Origin: Sulfurifustis variabilis
GTDB taxonomy: Bacteria > Pseudomonadota > Gammaproteobacteria > Acidiferrobacterales > Sulfurifustaceae
Assembly: GCF_002355415.1 (NCBI RefSeq)
Contig: NZ_AP014936.1
Span: forward strand, 2,666,001 to 2,730,000
Direction: 5' to 3'
DNA: 64,000 nt
The notes under the pieces are model-generated. The model was not told where the DNA came from. It did no database searches and worked only from the letters and a program-made list of their open reading frames with translations. The translations under genes were made by a program, and so were the position numbers. This document shows positions 33,824 to 43,055 of the stretch, in pieces (the stretch's first letter is position 1; every line of letters starts with the position of its first letter).

Positions 33824-35317
33824 ATGGCCACATCCGGGGAGCAGGAAGCGCGGGTTCGTGCCGAAAGCACGCGCCTGCTGCTCAAGCAGATCCCGGTGGC
33901 GCTGATCGTCAACATCGCCAACGCCACGCTGCTCGCGCTCGTCCTGTCCCGCGTCCAGGCGCGCGACCTCTTCGTTTTCTGGTGGCTCGCGCTGGTCACG
34001 CTCTCGAGCGTCCGCCTGCTCGCGTGGTGGCGACTCTCCCGCACGGAACCGCTGACCGCCGATCGCCTGGGCCTCTGGCGCAGGCGCACCGTGTCCGGCT
34101 CGGTCGTCTCCGGGACGCTGTGGGGCGTCGGCGCATTCGTCCTCTTCCCGGAGGAGCCGTTCCACCAGGTCTTCGTGGCCTTCGTGATCGGGGGCATGGC
34201 GGCCGGCGCGGCCGCCGGCCTCTCCTACTCGCTGCCCGTCTATTACGGTTACCTGCTCCCGAGCGTGCTTCCCCTCGCGGGCCGGTTCTTTCTCGAAGGG
34301 ACGTTCGTGCACACGGTCATGGGCGGCATGGTGCTCATCTACGCGCTCGCCCTCTCCCTCTTCGCCGGCAACCAGCACGCGGTGCTCACGTCGGCGCTGA
34401 CCCTGCAGCAGGACCGCGCGCGGCTCTCGGACGAGCTGAAGAGCCTCCTTCAGAACCTCGAGCAGCGCGTGCAGGCGCGCACGCGCGAACTGCGCCTCGC
34501 GAACGAAAAGCTGACGAACGAGATCGCGGAGCGCGAGCGGGCGGAAGCGGCCGAGCGGCAGGCGCGGGCCGAGGCCGAGGAGGCGAACGCGGCGAAGTCG
34601 GTCTTCCTGGCCGCGGCGAGCCACGACCTGCGCCAGCCGTTCCAGAGCCTGCGGCTTTACCTCGAGGTGCTGAAGCGCGAGCTCACCGCCGAGAGACAGC
34701 AGGACATCGCGCGGCAGCTGACGTCGATCCTCGACAGCACGCAGGAGCTGCTGGATACGCTGATGAACCTCTCGGCGCTGGAGACCGGAATGGTGAAGCC
34801 GGCCGTGCAGGAGTGCGCCCTGCAGAGCCTCATCGATCCGATCGCGAAGGAATGCCGGATCGCGGCGCAGAAGAAAGGTCTGCAGCTGCGCACGCGCCCG
34901 TGTCCCGGGACCTCGGTCTCCACCGACCCGGTGCTGTTCAGCCGGATGCTGCGCAACCTGGTGATCAACGCCATCCGGCACACGATGACCGGCGAGATTC
35001 TCATCGGCTGCCGGACCCGCAGGGACCACATCCGCGTCGAAGTGTGGGACACCGGGCTCGGGATCCCGGAGGACAAGCTCGCGGAGGTGTTCGGCGCGTT
35101 CTACCGGCTGCGCGAGCGCCAGCAGCTGCTCGACAAGGGACTGGGGCTCGGCCTCTGGATCGTGGCGCGCACCGCGCAGCTGCTGCGGCACGATGTCGGC
35201 GTGCGCTCGCGGGTCGGCCGCGGGTCGGTATTCTGGATCGTGGTCCCGCGGCCCGGGCGGACGCCCACCGCGGCGCGGGACGACGCGGGCCCGGGCGGAC
35301 AGCGGGCGCTGAGCTGA
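33824..35317 (+). CDS. Membrane sensor histidine kinase
   Basis: A 497-residue protein from ATG 33824 (GAGGA upstream). About six hydrophobic segments lie in residues 20-200. A coiled coil follows (QNLEQRVQARTRELRLAN), then HisKA with SHDLRQPFQSLRLYLE and a HATPase with RNLVINAIRHT and GLGLGLWIVARTAQLL. The HDLRQP box is typical of hybrid-kinase-like groups, but no receiver domain is attached and no response regulator is adjacent. It ends 11 bp before the convergent RND gene. Confidence 0.9.
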   Translation: MATSGEQEARVRAESTRLLLKQIPVALIVNIANATLLALVLSRVQARDLFVFWWLALVTLSSVRLLAWWRLSRTEPLTADRLGLWRRRTVSGSVVSGTLWGVGAFVLFPEEPFHQVFVAFVIGGMAAGAAAGLSYSLPVYYGYLLPSVLPLAGRFFLEGTFVHTVMGGMVLIYALALSLFAGNQHAVLTSALTLQQDRARLSDELKSLLQNLEQRVQARTRELRLANEKLTNEIAERERAEAAERQARAEAEEANAAKSVFLAAASHDLRQPFQSLRLYLEVLKRELTAERQQDIARQLTSILDSTQELLDTLMNLSALETGMVKPAVQECALQSLIDPIAKECRIAAQKKGLQLRTRPCPGTSVSTDPVLFSRMLRNLVINAIRHTMTGEILIGCRTRRDHIRVEVWDTGLGIPEDKLAEVFGAFYRLRERQQLLDKGLGLGLWIVARTAQLLRHDVGVRSRVGRGSVFWIVVPRPGRTPTAARDDAGPGGQRALS

Positions 35318-35328
35318 GACGGGCCGCG

Positions 35329-38300
35329 CTAGGCCACTTCCTTCGTGGCCTCGACGATCTCCCGCCGCCGCGTTTCGACGGCGCCGCGCTCGCGCTCGAA
35401 GCGCGCGAGCAACTCGTACACGCACGGCACGACGAGCAGCGTGAGCAGCGTCGAGACGAACACGCCGCCGATCACGGCGATCGCCATCGGCGCGCGCAGC
35501 TCGGCCCCCGGGCCGAAGGCGAGCGCCAGGGGCAGCGCGGCGGCGATCGTCGCGAACGACGTCATGAGGATCGGGCGCAGCCGGATCGGGCACGCCTCGA
35601 GCAGGGCCGCGCGCACCGGGAGACCCTGGTCGCGCATCTGGTTGGTGAAGTCGACCAGCAGGATCGAGTTCTTCTTCGCGATGCCCATGAGCAGGATCAG
35701 GCCGATGAAGCTGAAGATGTTGAGCGAGTGGCCGAAGGCGAGCAGCGTGAGGAACGCGCCGGACACGCTGAACGGCAGCGCCATCAGCACCGTGAACGGG
35801 TGCACGAAGCTGTTGAACTGCGACGCCAGCACCATGTAGGCCACGATCACGCCGAGGATCAGCACGAACCACAGGCTCTGGAACGACTCCTGGAACGCCT
35901 GCGAGCCGCCGACGAAACGCACGCGGTAGTCCGGCGGCAGGACCTCCCGCGCGATCTCCCGCGCGCGCGCCAGCGCCTCCTGCTGCGACTTCCCGGCCGC
36001 GACGTTCGCGAAGATCTTGATCGCGCGCTCGCGGTCGTGCCGGTTGATCTGCGCCAGGCTCTTGCCCTCGCGGATCTGGACGACCTCGGACAGCGGGATG
36101 CGCTCGCCGCGGTTGTTGCGCACGGTCAGGCGCTTGATCTGGTCGATGCGGTCGAGCTCCTGCTCGCGCAGGCGCACCCGCACGTCGTAGCGGCGGCCGC
36201 CCGAGGAGTACTGCCCGGCGACGACGCCGCCGACCAGCGCGTTGACCGTCTGGGAGATCGCCTGGACGCTCACGCCACGCTCGGCGGCGCGCACCCGGTC
36301 GGGCAGGATCTGCACCTCCGGTTTTCCGAGCAGGTAATCGCTGTCGGTGTCGGTGACGAGGCCGGTGGCGTCGAGCTTCCGGATGATCGCGTCGGAGTAC
36401 TCCACCAGCTTGTCCCAGTCGCGCCCCTGCACCGCCATCTCGACCGGGAAGCCGCGCGAGGCGGTGAAGCCGCGCTGCGAGAGGTCCTGCACCGAGACCT
36501 TGAGGTCGAGCTTGCGCAGCGCGTTGCGCGTGAGCGCCATCAGCTCCTGTTGGCTCAGCTCGTGGCCGGCCTCCGGGTCGATGCCCCGCTCGCCCTTCGG
36601 CTTCATGCTGACGAAGATGTTCGCCAGGTTCGACTGGCCGCCCGTGCCGAAACCGCCGACCGCCACCATGTAGCGCCGCACCTCCGGCCGGCCCGCCAGG
36701 AACTTCTCGGCCTCGCGCGCCTTGGCGTCGGTGTACTCCATCGAGGAATCCACCGGCGTCTGCATCCGCACGATGAAGATGCTCTGGTCCTGCACCGGCA
36801 TGAACTCCTTGTTGAGCAGGTTCATCGTCCACATCGAGCCCACGAAGAACAGGGCCGAGATCGCGATCACCGACCACGGATGGCGCAACGCCACGGCGAG
36901 CACCCGGCGGTAGACCGCGGCCACGCCGTGGAACACGAAGTCCGCGGCGCGGCCGATGCGCGTGGTGCGGCTGCCGGCGGTCACGAACTGCGAGGCCCGC
37001 ATCGGGGTGAGCGTCAGCGCCTCGAGCAGCGACAGCAGCACGGCGACCGTCATGGTGATGCCGAACTGGAAGAAGAACTTGCCGATCACGCCGGTCATGA
37101 ACGCCACCGGCAGGAAGATCGCGACGACCGCGAGCGTCGCCGCGAGCGCCGCGAAGGTGATCTGGCGCGCGCCCACGAGCGCGGCCTGCACCCGGTTCTC
37201 GCCCTTCTCCTGGTGGCGCACGATGTTCTCGAGCACCATGATCGCGTCGTCGACCACGATGCCGATCGCGAGGCTGAGGCCGAGCAGCGTGAAGGTATTG
37301 AGCGTGAAGCCGAAGAAGTACAGGACGATGAAGGTGCCGATGATCGAGGTCGGGATCGCGAGGATCACGTTCAGGGTCGCGGTCCAGCTCCCGAGGAACA
37401 GCCAGCACACCAGCGCCGTGACCAGCGCCGACAGCACCAGCGCGAGCTTGAACTCGTCGACCGAGTCCTCGATGAACTGGGTGCTGTCGAAGTTGACGTC
37501 GATCTCCATCCCTTCCGGAAGCTGCTTGCGCACCTCGGCCATGCGTTCCTTGACGGCATGCGCCACCGCCACGGTGTTCGCCCCGCGCTGCTTGCGGATG
37601 CCGATGCCGACGGCGCGCTCGCCGTTCGCGCGCGAGATGCGGCGGATGTCGTCGAGGCCGTCCTCGATTTCCGCCACCTGGTTCAGGAGGATGCGCGTGT
37701 AGACCGGCTGGCCCCCGCGCTGGTTGATCACGATATGCCCGAACTCCTTGGCCGTCTTGACCTCGCCCAGCGTGCGCACGTCGTACTCCTGGCGCCCGAG
37801 GCTCAACTGCCCGGCCGGGAGCTCCGAGTGCTCGGCCTTGATCGCGTCGAGCACGTCGGTCACGGCCAGGTCGTACTGGCGCAGCTTCCGCCCCGAGACC
37901 CACACCCGCAGGTTCGGCTCGACGTAGCCGCCGTAGCCGAGCTCGCCGACGCCGGACACCGACGAGAACCGGTCCTTGAGCGTGTCCTTGACGTAGCGCA
38001 TGAGCTCGCGCAGCTCGTGCCGGTCGCTCGTGAGCGACATCCACAGGATCGGCTGGTCCTCGGGGTTGGTCTTGCTGATCACCGGCGGCTCGATGTCGGC
38101 CGGCAGGTAGCGCTGTGCGCCCGAGACCTTGTTCTGCACCTCCTGCTGGGCGTCGGCGATGTCGCGCGACAGCTCGAACTCGACGCTGATCGAGGCGGCG
38201 CCATAGCGCGAGGTCGAGGTGACGCTCTTCACGCCCTCGACCGTCATGACCGCGTCCTCGATCACGTCCACGACGTTGGTCTCGACGACCTCCGGCGCGG

Positions 38301-38460
38301 CCCCGGGCCACTCGACGCGCACCGAGACGACCGGGAAGTCCACGTCGGGCAGCTGGCTGATCCCCATGCGGTCCGCGGAGATCAACCCGAACAGGATCAG
38401 CCCCGCCATGAGCATCCAGGCGAACACCGGGCGGCGGATGGCGATCTCGGGCAGGTTCAT
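35329..38460 (-). CDS. RND-family efflux permease (HAE1-like)
   Basis: A 1043-residue inner membrane protein of normal RND length. It has twelve membrane segments and two large periplasmic loops. It begins with EIAIRRPVFAWMLMAGL and carries the conserved GLSLAIGIVVDDAIMVLENI (TM4, proton-relay Asp-Asp) and GIAKKNSILLVDFTNQMRD (TM10 Lys region). It exports toxic compounds with an outer membrane channel and an adaptor. It overlaps the tolC-like gene by 4 bp. A periplasmic adaptor gene is missing from the operon. Confidence 0.93.
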   Translation of the reverse strand: MNLPEIAIRRPVFAWMLMAGLILFGLISADRMGISQLPDVDFPVVSVRVEWPGAAPEVVETNVVDVIEDAVMTVEGVKSVTSTSRYGAASISVEFELSRDIADAQQEVQNKVSGAQRYLPADIEPPVISKTNPEDQPILWMSLTSDRHELRELMRYVKDTLKDRFSSVSGVGELGYGGYVEPNLRVWVSGRKLRQYDLAVTDVLDAIKAEHSELPAGQLSLGRQEYDVRTLGEVKTAKEFGHIVINQRGGQPVYTRILLNQVAEIEDGLDDIRRISRANGERAVGIGIRKQRGANTVAVAHAVKERMAEVRKQLPEGMEIDVNFDSTQFIEDSVDEFKLALVLSALVTALVCWLFLGSWTATLNVILAIPTSIIGTFIVLYFFGFTLNTFTLLGLSLAIGIVVDDAIMVLENIVRHQEKGENRVQAALVGARQITFAALAATLAVVAIFLPVAFMTGVIGKFFFQFGITMTVAVLLSLLEALTLTPMRASQFVTAGSRTTRIGRAADFVFHGVAAVYRRVLAVALRHPWSVIAISALFFVGSMWTMNLLNKEFMPVQDQSIFIVRMQTPVDSSMEYTDAKAREAEKFLAGRPEVRRYMVAVGGFGTGGQSNLANIFVSMKPKGERGIDPEAGHELSQQELMALTRNALRKLDLKVSVQDLSQRGFTASRGFPVEMAVQGRDWDKLVEYSDAIIRKLDATGLVTDTDSDYLLGKPEVQILPDRVRAAERGVSVQAISQTVNALVGGVVAGQYSSGGRRYDVRVRLREQELDRIDQIKRLTVRNNRGERIPLSEVVQIREGKSLAQINRHDRERAIKIFANVAAGKSQQEALARAREIAREVLPPDYRVRFVGGSQAFQESFQSLWFVLILGVIVAYMVLASQFNSFVHPFTVLMALPFSVSGAFLTLLAFGHSLNIFSFIGLILLMGIAKKNSILLVDFTNQMRDQGLPVRAALLEACPIRLRPILMTSFATIAAALPLALAFGPGAELRAPMAIAVIGGVFVSTLLTLLVVPCVYELLARFERERGAVETRRREIVEATKEVA

Positions 38461-39743
38461 CGGGCGTCGGCCTCGGGGAGCGCGGGGCGGCGCACCGCCG
38501 CGGCCTCCAGGCGAAGGTAGTTGAGCTTGGCCATGTAGCGCGCCCGGTCGAGCGCGCGCTGATTCTCCTGGAAATCGGTCAGGGCCTGCAGCACGTCGAG
38601 GTTCGTGACCAGGCCCAGGCGATAGTCGCGGCGCTGGGTCTCGTAGTTCTTGCGCGCCGCGTCGGTGGAGCGCTGCAGCGCCTCGAGCTGGCTTCGGTCC
38701 AGCACGGCGATCTGGTGGAACGAGCGGATCTCCTGATCGGCGAGCCGCCGCACGCGGTTCGCATCGAGCTCGGCCTGCGTGCTTTGCGACAGCGCCTCGC
38801 GCAGCTGCGACTGCAGCCCGCCCCCGGCGTAGAGCGGCACGGTGAGCGCGAGCTGTACGTCCCAATCCACGTCTTCGAGCGTGCCGTCGCGCTCGAGATA
38901 GCGGTTGGCATTGAGATCGACCGACGGCAGGCGCGCCCCCCGGGCGACGGCCACGTTCTCCTGCGCGGCCTGGAAGCGCCCCTCGGCCGCCTTCACGTCC
39001 GGGCGCGCCGCCACGCGCTCGAGGTATTCCTCGAGCGGCGCCGGCCGCGCGGGCAGGGTCTCGATGTCGAGCAGCGGCGTCTCCGCCGGGAGGCCGCTCA
39101 GGAACGCGAAGACGTCGCGCGCTGTGGCGAGCTCGGCGCGCAGCTGCTCGACCCGGGCGCGCAGCGTGCTGATGGTGCTCTGCACCGTCAGCACCTCGCC
39201 GATGCGCGAGCGGCCGATGCGCACCCGCCCCTGCAGCTCCTTCTCGCGCTCGCGGTTCTGGCCGATCTGCTCGGCGTAGTTGCGCAGGTCCTGCTCGAGC
39301 GCGAGCACCTCGTAGAAGTTCTGAACCACGTCACGGAACAGCTGCACGCGCGCGTTGAGGTAATCCCCGGTCTGCGCGCCGATGAGCGCCTGCGACTGGC
39401 GGATGGCGGCGAACTCCCGGAAACCGCGGAACAGGGGCTGCGTGGCCGTCAGGCGCGCGAGCGTCTGGCGCGTGGGGAAGTCCGAGGCGTCGCGCGCCCC
39501 GGTGTCCGTGCGCGTGTACGCGCCCACGCCGTCCACCCGCGGGCGCACCGCGGCCTTCGCCTGGACGTAGCGCTCCTCCGCCTGGCGGATCAGCTCCGCC
39601 TGGCTCGCCACCACCTCGCTGCGCCGGAGCGCGGCGGCGAAGTAGTCGTCCAGCGTCAAATCCCCGGCCCGCGCGACGAGCGGCATCGTCGCCGTCAGGG
39701 CCGCCGCGACGACGGTCGCCCGCAGCGCCTTACGCGCCTTCAC
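38457..39743 (-). CDS. TolC-family outer membrane efflux protein
   Basis: A 428-residue protein with a cleavable signal (MKARKALRATVVAAALTAT, cleavage near VARAG). Outer membrane efflux helices follow (ATQPLFRGFREFAAIRQSQ, VPLYAGGGLQSQLREALSQ). It starts with LTLDDYFAAALRRSEVV as in TolC proteins. It overlaps the MarR gene by 14 bp and the RND gene by 4 bp, so marR-tolC-RND is one transcript. Confidence 0.92.
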   Translation of the reverse strand: MKARKALRATVVAAALTATMPLVARAGDLTLDDYFAAALRRSEVVASQAELIRQAEERYVQAKAAVRPRVDGVGAYTRTDTGARDASDFPTRQTLARLTATQPLFRGFREFAAIRQSQALIGAQTGDYLNARVQLFRDVVQNFYEVLALEQDLRNYAEQIGQNREREKELQGRVRIGRSRIGEVLTVQSTISTLRARVEQLRAELATARDVFAFLSGLPAETPLLDIETLPARPAPLEEYLERVAARPDVKAAEGRFQAAQENVAVARGARLPSVDLNANRYLERDGTLEDVDWDVQLALTVPLYAGGGLQSQLREALSQSTQAELDANRVRRLADQEIRSFHQIAVLDRSQLEALQRSTDAARKNYETQRRDYRLGLVTNLDVLQALTDFQENQRALDRARYMAKLNYLRLEAAAVRRPALPEADAR

Positions 39744-40179
39744 GAAACAGCTCCTGAAGGGCCGCCAGGCCCGTCGCCAGGGCGCGTTTGTCCGAGCGCG
39801 CCAGCGCCGCGACGTGTCGGGCGATCCGCGCCTCGATGGCGGTCCGCAGCTGGCGGAACACCGCCTCGCCCTGGGCGCTCAGCCGCAATTGCACCTGACG
39901 GCGGTCCGCGGCATCGGGCCGGCGCACGAGCAGCTTTCGCCGCACGAGATAGCTCACCATGCGCGACATCGCCGGCACGCTCACGCCGTGCCACTCGGCG
40001 AGCTGCTTGCTCGTGCACGGCTGCAGGGACACGAACCCGAGCACCCGGAACTGCGGAACGGTGAGGCGCGACGTCTTGAGGTCGCGCATGGCGGCGCGCA
40101 CCACGCGGATGATGGGCGGAATGACGTCGAGGAGATCTCCGCTGAGGGCGCGGTCGGTTTCCGATGCGGCGGTCGGCAC
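39730..40179 (-). CDS. MarR-family repressor of the efflux operon
   Basis: About 149 residues from a GTG at 40179 (start uncertain; the open frame reaches 40275 but would run through the operator). The winged helix has LTVPQFRVLGFV, TSKQLAEWHGVSVPAMSRMVSYLV and the wing RRPDAADRRQVQLRLSAQG. It probably represses marR-tolC-RND until a toxic ligand binds, acting at the AT-rich palindrome at 40208-40226. Confidence 0.88.
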   Translation of the reverse strand: MPTAASETDRALSGDLLDVIPPIIRVVRAAMRDLKTSRLTVPQFRVLGFVSLQPCTSKQLAEWHGVSVPAMSRMVSYLVRRKLLVRRPDAADRRQVQLRLSAQGEAVFRQLRTAIEARIARHVAALARSDKRALATGLAALQELFREGA

Positions 40180-40207
40180 GAGTTCCCGGGCGGGTCGACT
40201 GCGGCGA

Positions 40208-40226
40208 TAGTAAACATTGTTAACTA
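40208..40226. promoter_or_regulatory. MarR-type operator palindrome
   Basis: TAGTAAAC and GTTAACTA flank ATT: an inverted repeat with one mismatch in an AT-rich patch of an otherwise GC-rich region, 29 bp upstream of the likely marR start. This is a good candidate for the autoregulatory MarR site overlapping the promoter. Confidence 0.65.
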
Positions 40227-40297
40227 ATTTGTCATGCGAGCGCCCGGCGGAGCCGCCGGCCTGCCGTCGACGCAATCGCGCCCTGCGTCGGCCCCCG

Positions 40298-42010
40298 CTA
40301 ATCGGGCAGGCCCGCCTTGCGCAGCCCGTCGAGCAGGTGATCGAGGTGCGCGGGATCCTTGAACGGGAAGGTCACGGGCAGCCGCGAAAGCGACATCCCG
40401 GGATAGAGCAGGGTGAGCTGCTCGATCATCCAGCGCGCGTCCGAGATCCGATCGGCGCGCACATAGGCGGCCGCGAGCAGAAGCTGTATGCGGGGGTGCG
40501 CGGGGCTGATTTCGAGCGCCTGTTCCAGTGCGGCGATCGCATCGGGATAGCGCGCCTGAACGAGGTCGAACTCGCCGCGCATCATCAGGTACGCCGACGG
40601 CACGCGCGGGTTGAGGCGTGTCGCCCGATCGAGCGCCGGGCGCGCCTGCTCGGGCCGGCCGGCGAAGTAGAGCACGTACGACAGCAGGCCATGCGCGTCG
40701 GCATAGCTCGGACGCAGCGCGAGCGCCCGGTCGAGCTCGCGGATCGCACCTTCGTGATCCCGACGGAACAGCGCGACGAAGGCGTTGACGAAATGCACTT
40801 CGGCCAGCTCCTCGTCGAGATCCAGCGCCTGCCGGGCCAGCGCTTGCGCTCGATCCAGCGACGTCTGCGGGTCCTCGTCCCAGCCGCCGATGACCTGCTG
40901 GAGATGCGTGAGCCCGAGGTTGGCATAGGCTCGCGCGAACCTCGGGTCGAGCGCGATCGCGCGCTCGTAGTACGCCTTGGCCGAGCCCATGTCGTCGGGC
41001 GAGCGGCGCCCGTAGTGGTCGAGGCCGCGCAGGAAATGGTCGTACGCCTCCACACTGGCGGTGTACTTCCCCGCCACGCCGCCCGGGTGCGTGGCGAGCC
41101 GGACCTCCAGCACCTCGGCGATCTCACGGGTGATCGACGACTGCAGGGCGAGCGTGTCCTCGAGCGTGGCGTCGTAGCGCTCGGCCCAGAGATGCCGTCC
41201 GTCGACGGTATCGATGAGCTGGGCGTTGACGCGGACGCGTGCGCCCTCCCGACGTACGCTTCCGCGCACGGCATAGCGCACGCCGAGCTCGTCACGCACG
41301 CGCTCGAGGCTGTCTTCGCTGCGGTAGGCGAATGCCGAGCCCCGGGCGATGACCGACAGCGCCGGGATCCTGGAGAGCTCGGTGATGAGGTCCTCCGTGA
41401 TGCCGTTGCTGAAGTAATCCTGCCCCGGATCGGCGGCGAGGTTGGCGAAAGGAAGGACGACGATCGACGCGCCCCCGGGAGCCCGCACGGCCCGTTCGCC
41501 ATTGCCCGACGTCTGCAGCCACCAGGCCACGACGAGGGCGAGCGTCAGCAGTCCGGGGAGCGCCCAGGCGACAGGCTTCTTCCTGTACAAGGGATCCCGG
41601 CGGGCGGCTGCCGGTGGCGGCGCGGGCCGCGCCATGGCGGGCGGACGCTCGGGGATCGGCTCGACGTCGGCGATCAGTCGATAGCCCTTCTTCGAGAGGG
41701 TCTCGATGATCTGCGGGTGGCGGGAGTCGTCGCCCAAGGCGCGACGCAGCTTGATGATCACGTTGGTGACGGCGTCGTAGCTCACCACTCTGCCGGCCCA
41801 GACCGAGGCTTCCAGCTCCTCGCGGCCGACGACCCGCCCCTTGTGCCGGGACAGGTACACGAGCACGTCCATCACTTTCGGCTCGAGCGCGACCTCGTGG
41901 CCGTCGCGGGAAATACGGCTCGTGGCGGGCTCGACCGCCCAGCCGGCGATCCGGAACCGGCGGATGTCCTCCCCTGCCGTCTTCGGCTCTTCGTGCCCGG
42001 TCGTCGACAC
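40298..42010 (-). CDS. CadC-like membrane regulator with TolB and TPR domains
   Basis: A 570-residue protein. An N-terminal OmpR-type winged helix (ALEPKVMDVLVYL, ETLSKKGYRLIADV; residues 18-115) is followed by one membrane helix (about 147-165), a TolB-like domain (SIVVLPFANLAAD, GSVRREGARVRVNAQLID) and at least four TPR repeats. Such CadC/ToxR-like proteins bind DNA in the cytoplasm and sense in the periplasm. It is divergent from soxY with 110 bp between the starts, so it is a candidate regulator of the sox genes. Confidence 0.87.
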   Translation of the reverse strand: MSTTGHEEPKTAGEDIRRFRIAGWAVEPATSRISRDGHEVALEPKVMDVLVYLSRHKGRVVGREELEASVWAGRVVSYDAVTNVIIKLRRALGDDSRHPQIIETLSKKGYRLIADVEPIPERPPAMARPAPPPAAARRDPLYRKKPVAWALPGLLTLALVVAWWLQTSGNGERAVRAPGGASIVVLPFANLAADPGQDYFSNGITEDLITELSRIPALSVIARGSAFAYRSEDSLERVRDELGVRYAVRGSVRREGARVRVNAQLIDTVDGRHLWAERYDATLEDTLALQSSITREIAEVLEVRLATHPGGVAGKYTASVEAYDHFLRGLDHYGRRSPDDMGSAKAYYERAIALDPRFARAYANLGLTHLQQVIGGWDEDPQTSLDRAQALARQALDLDEELAEVHFVNAFVALFRRDHEGAIRELDRALALRPSYADAHGLLSYVLYFAGRPEQARPALDRATRLNPRVPSAYLMMRGEFDLVQARYPDAIAALEQALEISPAHPRIQLLLAAAYVRADRISDARWMIEQLTLLYPGMSLSRLPVTFPFKDPAHLDHLLDGLRKAGLPD

Positions 42011-42120
42011 GCGCGGCTCCCCGTCGTCAAAAAAGCGTCGGATCGTCGGTCTTTCTCGATCACTTTAACCCCGGGCGGGAATACAACAGAAGCGGTTCCA
42101 TCGTGACCCAGGAGACCGCC

Positions 42121-42597
42121 ATGACAAATCGCAAACGCAGGACTTTTTTGAAGCAGGGCCTTGCCTCCGCGCTCGTCGGCGCGGGGGCCTCGGCCGGACT
42201 GCTCGCACCCGCACGACTGCTGGCGGAGTGGCCACGCCAGGCGTTCGAGGCCAAGGGCGTTGACGACGCCCTGAGGGGCCTTTACGGCGGAGCGTCGCCG
42301 CAGGCGGCGCCCGAGGGTGCGATCACCATCAAGGCACCGGGCGAAGCGGAGAACGGCGCAGTCGTGCCCATCACGATTACGACGAATCTCCCGAACGTCC
42401 GGCAGGTCGCGATCCTCGGCGAGAAGAATCCGATTCCCCTCATCGCGAGCGCCGCGTTCAGCGGCGCGCTGCCCTACCTCGCGATGCGCATCAAGATGGG
42501 CGAGAGCTCGGACGTGCACGTGGTCGTGGAGACGGCCGACGGCCTCTATCGGGCGCGCCGGAACGTGCGCGTCGCGGTCGGCGGCTGCGGCGCCTGA
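42121..42597 (+). CDS. soxY: Sulfur carrier SoxY
   Basis: A 158-residue protein from ATG 42121, with AGGAG before it. A twin-arginine signal (RKRRTFLKQG) directs folded export. The C-terminus carries the swinging-arm motif GGCGA with the sulfur-binding Cys156; the usual form is GGCGG. SoxY holds thiosulfate-derived sulfur covalently as SoxYZ in the periplasm. soxZ follows 25 bp later. No soxXA, soxB or soxCD is visible in the window. Confidence 0.94.
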   Translation: MTNRKRRTFLKQGLASALVGAGASAGLLAPARLLAEWPRQAFEAKGVDDALRGLYGGASPQAAPEGAITIKAPGEAENGAVVPITITTNLPNVRQVAILGEKNPIPLIASAAFSGALPYLAMRIKMGESSDVHVVVETADGLYRARRNVRVAVGGCGA

Positions 42598-42622
42598 GCG
42601 CGCCGCGATACAGGAGGCAACC

Positions 42623-42943
42623 ATGAGCAGAAGCATGAAGGTACGCAGCCGCCCGCACGAGGGCGGCGAGGTCGAGCTGGTCGTCCTGGTCAACCATCCG
42701 ATGGAGAACGGCCTGCGCATCGACAAGCAGACCGGACAGAAGATCCCGGCCCACTTCATTCAGGAGATCGCCGTCGCGCACAACGGCCGTGTCGTCGCGA
42801 CCGTCGCGACGGGCGGCGGCGTCTCGCAGGATCCGCTGCTCGGCTTTCGGATTCCCGGGACCAGGCCCGGCGACACCCTGACGGTTTCCTGGCGCGACAA
42901 TCGGGGCGAATCGGACTCCGTCGAAACCACCGTGTCGCCCTGA
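42623..42943 (+). CDS. soxZ: Sulfur carrier partner SoxZ
   Basis: A 106-residue protein with the SoxZ immunoglobulin-like fold: VELVVLVNHPMENGLR, KIPAHFIQEIAVAHNGR, LLGFRIPGTRPGDTLTVSW. It has no signal peptide of its own, as is usual, and is co-exported with SoxY by the Tat pathway. AGGAGG precedes the start. Confidence 0.95.
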   Translation: MSRSMKVRSRPHEGGEVELVVLVNHPMENGLRIDKQTGQKIPAHFIQEIAVAHNGRVVATVATGGGVSQDPLLGFRIPGTRPGDTLTVSWRDNRGESDSVETTVSP

Positions 42944-43055
42944 TGCCGGGGGGCGCGGGCCGGCGCGATTTTCGTTAAGCTCGCGCGGGCGCCGGCGCGC
43001 CGCGACGACACCCTCGGCCCGCGCCTGGCGCGAACCAACCGAATGGAGGAGACGC

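Noticed and set aside
33982-38520. Very long open frame opposite the kinase and the RND gene
   Set aside because: It is antisense to strongly supported genes, has an Arg/His/Gln-rich composition and no domain; typical of GC-rich third-position bias.
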